Positions 48,451-64,000 of a stretch of 64,000 nt of DNA are shown piece after piece. A model generated the notes under the pieces. It did not search any database. It was not told the DNA's origin and saw only the letters and a list, made by a program, of their open reading frames with translations. The position numbers and the translations under genes were made by a program. Within the stretch, counting starts at the first letter, position 1. The number at the start of each line of letters is the position of its first letter. Source of the stretch: Vermamoeba vermiformis (taxonomy: Eukaryota; Tubulinea; Echinamoebida). Location: the NCBI GenBank assembly GCA_045837725.1, contig JBEWZL010000198.1, positions 1-64,000 of the forward strand. Direction: 5' to 3'.

Positions 48451-51077
48451 ATGGACAAAATTGTAAGTAGATCTAAATTATTATTTGACTCTGATCGTGT
48501 AAAGCCGTAATAATTATTATATTAATACCGAGCTTATAATATAAACATATGTCAACAAATATTGCATTATTACCGATTGATCTGTTTTTTTGTTAGCTTG
48601 GATTCCTGACAATTTCTTTCCACTGCTTTACTTTAACTTAATATTAGCTCACTGGTCATCAATTAATTTTAATTATTTAATTAAAAATAGAAAGCACTTC
48701 GTGAACAGCTTACAGCTCTATACAAAGAAGATGCCAAGTTTCGCTTATCAGAGCGTAATTGTGTCGAAATTATTATGAAGCTCATTCAAAAGGGCCAAGT
48801 AAACCTTTATTTTACGCTTGAAGGCCGCGAATATATCACTCCAAGACAATTAGAAACCGAGATCAAGAATGAAGTCATCGTGCACGGAGGTACGGCGCAA
48901 TCAGACTCTATTTAGCACTATATATTCTTACCACAATATATTAGGTCGTATTGGACTCTTAGAACTACAACCTATTTTGAACGTGAGTGCCGAACAGATC
49001 GAGTTGAAGGCGCAGGAGATGGTGAACAAATACCGCACTATGCACCTCGTTCAAGGCGAGCTGATCTCAAGCACGTACATTGATCGCATCGCTGAAGAAA
49101 TTAACGAGTCATTGCGCGAATACGGGCACGTTACAATTGTTGAAATGTCAAAGCGATTCGGCCTCAGCCACGACTTTATCAGCAACGTAAGTCCCTCACT
49201 AGTCGCGCTTTAAATATTAATTCAATTATCAGGCCATAAAAGATAAAGTTGGCACGAAGATTAACGCCATTCTTGCTGACGACATTTTGTACACTGAAGC
49301 TTTTGTTGACCGCTACAGATCTCGCATCCGCGGTCTGTTCTCCGCCCTCACCAAGTAAGCCACCATCTGTGCCTTATTTGCCGAGCTAACTTTTGTGTAT
49401 AGACCGACACATATTACCCAAATCTTGTCTCAACATTATTTTATTCGCCAATTGTTTGACAGTAAGTCATTTACATTGTGTCATGTCTTGCGCACGTCTA
49501 ATTCTTTAAATTTAGCTCTGCTTGCTGAATTGATTAAAGAAGGAAGACTTAATGGCGAATTACAAGGCAAGACTTACGTGCCAGCTGTGTTTGAGAAGAA
49601 CAGACGGCTGTTCGTTGACAACTTCTTCAAACAAAATGGCTACATTAGTTATGACACTTTGACACGTCTCGAGTTCAGTGGTCCCAAAAAATATTTGCAA
49701 TCACTTTATACAGACGGCTTGGCACTTGATTCATGCTTTATTAGCCGACACATTGTTGAGAGTGTTGACGCTTCAATCCTCGACACTGTGCAGTCCAATG
49801 GCTGGCTTGACGTCATGCCTTTGTTGCCACCTCCACTGTCGACCAGTGATGCCACAGTCATACTTAACGAGTGCTCTGAACTGAAGAAAAAAGACACTCA
49901 AGCAACAGTGCTAGGCGAGTCATTCATCGTCAGTCAAGGCCTCGTGACACGCATCTTGAAGTTGTTCGAGGACCACATCACAGAACAAACACAAGCCGCT
50001 AACGCTAAAAAAGAGCTCGAACAACAACAGCAAGCCAACAACACTAATGCCGAGCCAGCTGAAAAAGAAGAACAGCCTGAAGAGCCGCAAGAAGGCAACA
50101 AGAAAGGTTCGCGAAGGAAGCAAAAAGAGGCACCACCTGCTGCCGCAAAGAAAGGTGCGAAGGGCAAAACTGACAATAAGAAAAACAACAATAACAACGC
50201 GCCCGTGAAGAACGAAAATCTCGAGTTGTTGAAGAAGTGGATTCCTGATGCTGAAGAAGAGCTTTTAGAACTGATTTTACAGCATGTCAAGTCACAGCTC
50301 GCCGAGTACAAAGCCAAGGCCGAGAAACAAGTGTTCGTCAACACAACGAGCGAGAAGAAAGAGAAAATCAAAGATTTGTTCGACAAGTTTGACGCGTACT
50401 ACTTCAACATTCAGCTGTTCAAGAAGAGCAATGAAGAGCTGACGGACGTCAACAAAACCGAGTTGGACAAGTACTTGCTGCGCACTCTTTGCACGGACCT
50501 CGTCAACATCCTATTGGACATTCAAGCACGTGAAAAGTTACTGCCTGTTGGTCCTGTTAAGACTCCTGCTGACCGCGTGCAAGTCATGCAACAACTCCCA
50601 GCGGATTTGTCCAAAGCAATCGAGAAGTTGCTCGGCACATTGACTAGTAACACGGATGAATTCACCAAAGAGCTCAAAGTCGTCACTGCTAAAATGCAAA
50701 TGCAACTCAAGGTTCTGGAAAAGAAAGCTGTTCGCAACCTCGTCTTCGCCATTCGCCAAGACACCATGAAGCAACTGACAGACGACAACAACCCTGGTAC
50801 TGCCTTCCATCTCTTGCTCTCACTGTTGTACATTCGTGTCTTCCAAACTGCGCTCTATTTGCCTTCGCGCTTGGCTCCTGAAATTCTGATTATCAAGTTG
50901 AAGAGCAGCCTATCAGAGTACATCTACAACAAGCTCAATGAATTCAATCACGTGCTCAACTTGCAAATTGGACAGCCCGACAACGCAGATTACGCCAATC
51001 AACTCGCCGCCTTGTTGCCTGAACTGAAAGAGATCGCGCTGACAAAGGAAATTAAGCTAGAAAGTTACTCGAAATAA
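48451..51077 (+). CDS. UFL1: UFM1-protein ligase 1 (UFL1)
   Basis: E3-like ligase for UFM1, acting at the ER with DDRGK1 on ribosomes. Exon 1 encodes only MDKI (48451-48462). Exon 2 starts at about 48691 with KALREQLTALYKEDAKFRLS, then RNCVEIIMKLIQKGQ, REYITPRQLETEIKNE and GRIGLLELQPILNVSAEQIE, which follow the winged-helix order of UFL1. RYRSRIRGLFSALTKPTHI and KQNGYISYDTLTRLEF are strong family blocks. A Lys/Gln/Asn-rich low-complexity stretch (50.0-50.2 kb) sits at the usual variable linker. About six introns, all in the 5' half. About 750 residues, near normal. Its stop lies 37 bp from the CHD stop. Confidence 0.93.
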
Positions 51078-51114
51078 ACCAGTTTGTTTTGAACAAAAAG
51101 CAGGTGTTTATTAT

Positions 51115-56195
<5,081 letters not shown>

Positions 56196-56594
56196 TTTTG
56201 TTTCAAATAGGGGTTATTCGCATATAATTTTATATATTACAATATGGTGCACAAAATTTTGGCTATCGCCCGATCCAAAATTGGCGCCAACAACGGAGAC
56301 CTCCTTTTCAGTTCGTTGAGATCTTGACTTGGTCCAAAAACAAACAATGGAAAAAAGGCCCGCAGAAACACCCAAAAAAAGCGAGCACGTGATCATTTTT
56401 GTTCCGCAGTATGTGATTGGTTGAATCGTGGACGATACTGAAATTTCCCAAGTCACGTGATCTTCCAGGGCAACCTTTGACAGACGACATAACGGTCAGC
56501 TACGAACGAAATGAAGCCACGAATCTGTTAAGTAGGGTCTTAATATATATTTAACACTATAGTACAAATCTGTTTCACCATGGTTCTGGTTACA
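56196..56594. promoter_or_regulatory. CHD upstream region with perfect E2F-type palindrome
   Basis: TTGGCGCCAA at 56281-56290, about 85 bp upstream of the CHD start codon, is a symmetric E2F consensus. CACGTG sits at about 56385 and 56453. The interval also contains the 3' UTR of ACAP. No gene seen. Confidence 0.5.
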
Positions 56595-59326
56595 TCACTT
56601 TTTGCCTTGGAAAAGGGCAACGCGATCGGCGATGGCGGATTTGGTCCGAGTGTGCGCCAATTTTGGTCCTGTTGGTGTGGCAGGACTTGAACTCGTCGCA
56701 ATATTGCCTGTCGATGATGATTGCAGTGGCCCGTCACGTGGTTCTACAAAGGCAAACTCGCGACTAAGTCTATTCCGCCTTTTTTCTGCCAGGGCTGTTG
56801 TGCTCTTCGGAGAGGCCAGTGGTGCCGCCAAGTGGAGCTCTGATTTTGAAGGATTGCGCGAAGGTTGTTGCGGTGGCGAGGAGTTGAGATTGCGGGACTC
56901 CTTTGAGACGCTAACAGAGTGTGCTCGCAAATTAGGTTCACTCGAGTAACTCTTCAGATCTGTGACCACATGCTCTGTTTCTCGCCTCGAATCCGCAAAG
57001 AAGGCGTTCAAAGCCTCTGGATCATTCTCCGGGTCCAGCAACGCTTTGCAATTTGCCGCCAAGTTCTCGATAGCGATTTGATACGGAGTCAAGCCTGCAA
57101 CAACAGTCAATTACACAATCGATTGAGCCACGCCCAACTACGCACCTCGCTTGTTAGTTAGGTCAGTCTTCGCTCCGTATTGCAACAGTACACGTGCACA
57201 ACCTGCGGAGTCCTAAAGAGTTGTCAGAAAGTTTATGCTACACAATGATGACTTACGTATAGCGCTGCCATATGTAACGGTGTGTTACCGTCTGAGTCAA
57301 CGATATTAACTTGTGCACCGCTCATCATGAGTAGAGTAACACCCACAATGTCTTCTTTGAGACTGCTATTGTGAAGTAGCGTTCGACCATTTACGGATTG
57401 CCAGTTAACGGAAAGGCCCTGAGGGGTATGTTAGATAATGACGAGACTAGTTATCGGGCTTATAATTACCTTTGCAATCAGAGAGTACATGTCATACGGA
57501 TCCGGAATTTCAGCCAATAAGAAACTCTCCGCTGCTTTCGTGACATTCTCATCGCGGATTACAAATTGTTTTTCTTGATATTTAGCCTTAATAAATTGTA
57601 GTCTCTCCTCACTACTGGAATATTAGATACACATTAATATGAGAAAAATACATACGAAGAAGACTCGGGATTGATCTTCTTATCAGGCGCTCGTGCTTCG
57701 TATAATGCGTTACATTTCTTATTGCCAATGGTTTGCATGATCTAAACTACTGTTAGTACGTTCGAGACGATATCGGGAATACGTACGCTTGTGACTTCGG
57801 GTTCCCAATGATCAAGTGTTAACGAGCGTACTTTAGAAATATGTGCACCGAGATTTCGATGAGCTCCCGAGCATTTGATGCAAACGAGAATGCCGAAAGT
57901 CGTAGAGGCCCATTGAGGATCGGTGCCGTGACAATCAGCGCAGTGTTTGTTACCCAGGACGGCGTTCAGGTCAGTAGTTGAATTTTTCAGCGACGTGGTG
58001 GTCTTTTTATCTTCACTTCCAAGTTGTTGAATAATAATGTTTTCAATCACCCGTATCCAATCGTGCATATCCTAGGTACGTGTTAATTGTAGTTGGTGAG
58101 TCAACGAGACTCTTACATTTACATCGACTGCTTCGAGTGGTACTGTTTTGCCCTCCGCTGACAATACATCGAATCGACTTGGCTTGCCGGAGTCCATAAG
58201 AGGTTTTACAGAACAAAGTACAAGATTGAGTGTATCAATCGGATCCAAGCTCTAAACTCGACCAGTCAATTTTAGCTGAAATTCCTAAAGGACTATTCGT
58301 ACCTTCCAATTCTTATAATACATGAGCTGGCCGTTGATAATTGACACCCATCTTCGCTTCCATTTTCCTTTGTATTTCACTAACAAATATCCGTTCTTTG
58401 TTGTAACGCTCTCGCCCATGATTGTGTCTCGGCGCATCTACATCGAAAGTTAAATTACGGAGAAGCATACGCACGACTTACTAATTTCTGTTGAGCAAAG
58501 AATCGTTGCAGGAATTGTTCTGCTTCTTTAATAGTTTTTGCTCCGTTTTGGAAGAACGCAAGATCGGCAAGTGAGGAGTTAATTAAATTTTCGATCACTG
58601 CTGCGTTCGAATACTTCAAGGTCTCTTTCATTAACTTGACATAGTCATTCCCTGTCGTTTCAAAGAGTAATTTATCGGCCTTTTCTTCTTGTTCGAGCTG
58701 TTTAATAAAAGTTACTATTTTTAGCCTTTTGTTCTGTTACTTACTTTGGAAAACTTAGCATCTCCAGCCTTCTTCTTTGTTGCGTGAAGCTTTTCTGTTG
58801 ATATCTCATACGCCTTCCGAGAGTCTTCGACCTTCTGTCCCAAATCCTTGAATAGATCGGGTTAATTTCAAATGCTTGCAATTACCGTGAACTTACTGTG
58901 ATTTCCTCCATGCTCTCGTCAAATTGTTTAATCGGCTTGCTCAGCAATGTCTCTTGTTGTTCAATCAAACGTTGCCTACGAGTTCCCATTTCCGAATAGA
59001 GATCTCCAAGCCTCAAAAAATAGTCCTGGGTTCTGTTGTCCGCAGCCTGTCCAAAGTTAATGATAGCAGACCCCAGTTGTCGCTCTAAGTCGGCGTATAC
59101 TAAAAAATCATGTTATTTACCATTTATATTTTTAATTGAATGTTTACATTTTCCTGCAGCCGCTAGATCTTGTGCCGTCTTTTGTAGTTGTTTAATTTTC
59201 TTCTTAAATGATTCTGTTTTCTATGAAAATACTATTAATTCGAGCTGGAAGAGGACCACGCAGACTTACTTGAGTCAGCTGCGGAATCTGTTCCCGAACC
59301 GTTCCTAATGACCCGTCTAAACTCAT
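56595..59326 (-). CDS. ACAP-type ArfGAP (BAR-PH-ArfGAP-ankyrin)
   Basis: GTPase-activating protein for Arf on endosomal or plasma membranes. Start at 59326 (MSLDGSLGTVREQIPQLTQ). Exons down to about 58.5 kb encode a BAR coiled coil, then a PH domain (GYLLVKYKGKWKRRWVSI, QLMYYKNW), then the ArfGAP zinc finger CADCHGTDPQWAST with CIKC and the arginine finger in GAHRNLG (about 57.8-58.0 kb), and ankyrin repeats (57.1-57.45 kb, GNTPLHMAALY type). A Ser/Pro-rich tail ends DRVALFQGKK. Domain order and spacing fit ACAP1/2/3. About twelve exons. The tail exon contains CACGTG near 56734. Confidence 0.88.
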
Positions 59327-60877
<1,551 letters not shown>

Positions 60878-61101
60878 ACATGTTACGCGCGTTCTAGCTC
60901 TGTATAGAAACGTTTGTAATAAACTGCTGTGCAGTAGACCTATAATCTCTTATCCTCGGTGCTATTAAATGCGTGAAGATTGAATCATACAGCAATTTGG
61001 TGCTTCAAACTGACTCGGCTAAGAATAATAATTATTATTGAAACGATCCACCAAAATGATTGGTTCGAGCCAAAATGAAGCACAGCAATACATAATTAAC
61101 G

Positions 61102-64000
61102 ATGAATGCAGCTATCAATAGTGCGATAGTGTTTCCTACATCACCTAATTGGTATTGTACCAAAGTAAGTGATTGTAATCAAAATGGCGTGCTTGGATTT
61201 GGATCTAAAAACTACGTGATGCTTCTTAATTCCACTTCCAAAATATTTTTACGGCCATTGGAAGGCCATGACCAGCGCATATCCGCATTCAGCTTTTGTA
61301 AAGGTAATTAAACATAATTATTTGACATTTTTTAAAATATTGTTGATAGCTCCTGGCGCCTCAAATTTCTGTGTCTCTGGTTGCATTGGAAGGCGAGTCA
61401 AGTTATGGAATATTGATAATTATGAATGTGTTAAACAACACAACGATCACAAAGCTGAAATAACAGCAGTTACCACCTCTATGGTGGCCGCTGATCTGAT
61501 CGTGTCAGGTACGTACAATGTGAGAGAAAAGACTTACGGGCCAAATTGGTAACATTAGATTTGTAGGTGATACTGATGGTCGGATTGTTGTATGGAGATG
61601 GCACTCAGATGAGAAGAAAATACACGTGCCAATCAGTGGTCAAACAATCTTTTCTCTGGCTTGTTCTCCGAATGATGCCGATATAGTAGTCATTGGATAT
61701 CAAAGCGGTAATATAGCCATCGTCAACGTGGTCACCGGCGAGGTTGTGCATCGTTTGGTAGGCCATGTAGATGAAATTCATGCCGTGGACTGGGCACCAC
61801 TCAACCAACCACAAACGGACGAGGGCGAAGAATCAAAGCCCAATGAACCTATCTCCAAGTCACCTTATCTGTTGACTTCATCCAAGGACAAGACGATAAG
61901 AGTGTGGGACGCTACTGACTTCAGTTTAGTTACCACACTGCAAATACCCAAGCCGACAGGTCAATTTCACGAAGGACAAAAGACACGTGTTTGGATTACT
62001 GCGTGCTTCTCTCCAACCAGCTCGCACATCATTATTTCGAGCAATCTAGTGTACGTATACATACTCATTGGTAATTTTACTGATATTGTTTAGTGGTGAG
62101 CTAATCAAGTGGGACATTCGTAACAAAAACAAACAGACTAAGTTTGCCAATGGCCACTCTCGGCCAATCTTTAACATCGCCACGTGCTTACATAATGGCT
62201 TCTCAAATCTATATACTGTCTCAATGGATCGAGCTGTAAGTGTGCTTTCGGCACAACACGCACAGCTAACATTCACTATAGATCATCATGTGGGACGAGA
62301 AGTCTCGACAAAAAGTCTGGGACGTGAGTTCTATGGGTGGATTCGTGTACTCCATTGACATCAACCCAACGGATCCAGCCCGGCTAGTCGCAGCAATCGG
62401 CGACAACACGATCAGAGTGTGCAATCTGAATTACACCGAGAAGTACGTTTAAACGGTAAATATAACGGACTACTAACACTAGTTTAGAACAGAACACATG
62501 CGCGAACCTCACCAAACGCACACAATATGGAAAGGTCTACAATCAAAGGTCACGGTTGTAAGTTAAACTGAGGCCTTATTTTGTGCGTTGTCTGATTCAA
62601 TTATCAAAGGTGCGGTGGCATCCCGAGGATATGAGCACGTTTGCTTACGGCACAGACGATGGACGCATTGGCTTGTGCAAGATAGACACCAATCAGCCAA
62701 TGTTGTTCCAGAGCTATCACAAGCGCACTGTCTATGAAATCGAGTTTGGACCTGCCCCTCCTGCACACGTGTTAGAAGCTCTCAAGACCAAGTCAGGATT
62801 CTATGTCCGATTGTTGGACTGTTACTAACTGCTGTTACTTAGAGAGAAGAAGCAACAAGACACGTCAAGTGAAGCTGAACCTGAAAAGCCGGCAAATTAC
62901 AGTCACTTGTACACATGTGGAGGTGATGGTCAAATACTGGTGTTCAACAACAAGAACTCGCGAGGAAACCCGATTAACATTAACGACATTATAACGCGCG
63001 TCAACCCAAACATTGGCGAGGTGTTGTCGAAGAACAAGAGCGAAAAGATACAATTTCCACAACGCAGCGAGTTTGCGTGGAAGAAAGACTTCTCATTGTT
63101 AGCCATTGGCAACGTTGACGGCTCCGTTGAGTTGTACGACGGACAGTTCAAATTTCTGAAGCAATTCAAAGACCACATCAAACTTATCAATCGTATTCGG
63201 TGGCACGAGCCTATTGAAGGAGAAGGTACTAACATCACTTTAACACCGGCATATTGTTAACTTTCACTAGGCAATGCTCGCTGGTCGCACGTCTTCGCAT
63301 CAGCCTCCAGTGACTTTACAGTGCAAGTGTACGATGTGACCTCGTTAACGAGCGCACAAGGTGAGTCTTACACAAAGACTGAACACATCGGTGCTGCAAG
63401 TAGTGAGATCCTCGCAACTCTTAAGGGGCACAAGAACAGCGTCGTCGATCTATCGTGGAGTATTCATGAGCCACATTTATTAGCCTCATGCTCATACGAT
63501 GGTTCTATTCAAGTTTGGGACGTACTCCAAGCCAAGCCATTGCACATTATGCGTGGTCATTTTGGCAAAGCACTGACAATTTCGTGGAGTCACGTCAAAG
63601 CACCAATCATTTACTCGGGTGGTGAAGATCAAACAATACGCAGGTGGAACATCCTGCAATTCAACGCTGAAGTTGATACAACTCCGTCGACCAAAGCCAA
63701 AGTTAAGCCTAAAAGTGCAAAGGCACATCAAGCTGCACAAGAGAGCCAACCTCAAGAAGTCGAGCAGACCAACTCAACTCCAAGCACACCGACTAAAGTT
63801 GTGGCGCAGCAACAACAAGAGCCCATCAGTATTGTATCGACGAGCAAGACCACCAAGAAGACGAAGAGCAAGTCACTGTTCACCAGCTTTGATCCAAATC
63901 ACGACACGAGGCTGCAAGCGCACTCAAGCACACTATTGTTCGCACAAAATCTCGCGGGTGACACTGAGCACAATATTGAGCTGCACGGCTTGACTCAAGA
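61102..64000 (+). CDS. GEMIN5: GEMIN5, WD-repeat snRNA-binding SMN-complex subunit (3' truncated by window)
   Basis: Recognises the Sm-site and cap of pre-snRNAs for the SMN complex. Start at 61102; SPNWYCTKVSDCNQNGVLGF is the family N-terminus. Two seven-bladed WD40 propellers follow (VKLWNID, TIRVWDATD, SIQVWDVL, TIRRWNIL). GDTDGRIVVWRWHSDEK and VIGYQSGNIAIVNVVTGEVV match GEMIN5 blades closely. A linker rich in Ser/Gln/Thr leads into SLFTSFDPNHDTRL, where the helical part begins. At least nine introns of 45-60 nt. The gene continues past 64,000. Tandem with UBE2D, 224 bp downstream. Confidence 0.93.

Overview
The window reads as nuclear DNA of a compact eukaryote. Nearly every gene has spliceosomal introns of about 38-60 nt with GT...AG ends, genes alternate strands, and stop codons of convergent pairs lie 37-170 bp apart. 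The gene set (GEMIN5, CSN5, a PHD-chromo-SNF2 Mi-2/CHD protein, UFL1, TRIP12, ACAP, metaxin, a BRAWNIN/UQCC6 micropeptide) points to a holozoan, most likely an early-branching animal such as a sponge, or a close unicellular relative. This is inferred from gene content and architecture, not from a search.

Region 1 (1-8,670) is mobile DNA. A TIR-bounded transposon (about 1-6,074; TIRs of 39 bp with 36 matches) carries two divergent genes. The minus-strand gene splices in eight exons into an uninterrupted 965-residue protein joining a USP-like cysteine-protease region, a Cys cluster, a DUF7869-like DDE-type core and a C-terminal chromodomain. The plus-strand gene encodes a BAH-like, low-complexity protein with one in-frame TGA. 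Next to it lies a Harbinger/IS5-like element (about 6,081-8,669) with a five-exon, intact 532-residue transposase, bracketed by TATCCGG iterons with an exact 18-bp period.

Region 2 (9,157-33,613) holds a helical-repeat protein (weak Integrator-5 resemblance), REV3 (DNA polymerase zeta), CSE1L/exportin-2, UTP20, mitochondrial rRNA dimethylase TFB1M and an HTTM membrane protein. Several of these genes are packed with recurrent DNA words, above all CACGTG (17 copies in 1.53 kb of one gene) and CTAAAAATAG. The words fall in coding sequence in more than one reading frame and in introns, while CSE1L in the middle has almost none.

Region 3 (33,837-64,000) holds a cupin protein, a GOST-type seven-TM protein, CSN5, the BRAWNIN-like micropeptide, a metaxin, a dual-specificity phosphatase with an N-terminal Cys cluster, an orphan tail-anchored protein, TRIP12/UFD4, UFL1, CHD/Mi-2, ACAP, a UBE2D-class E2 and GEMIN5, which runs off the window. 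Several belong to ubiquitin-like pathways (CSN5, TRIP12, UFL1, UBE2D), but nothing shows they are co-regulated beyond shared divergent promoters. No rRNA, CRISPR array or convincing intact tRNA was seen.
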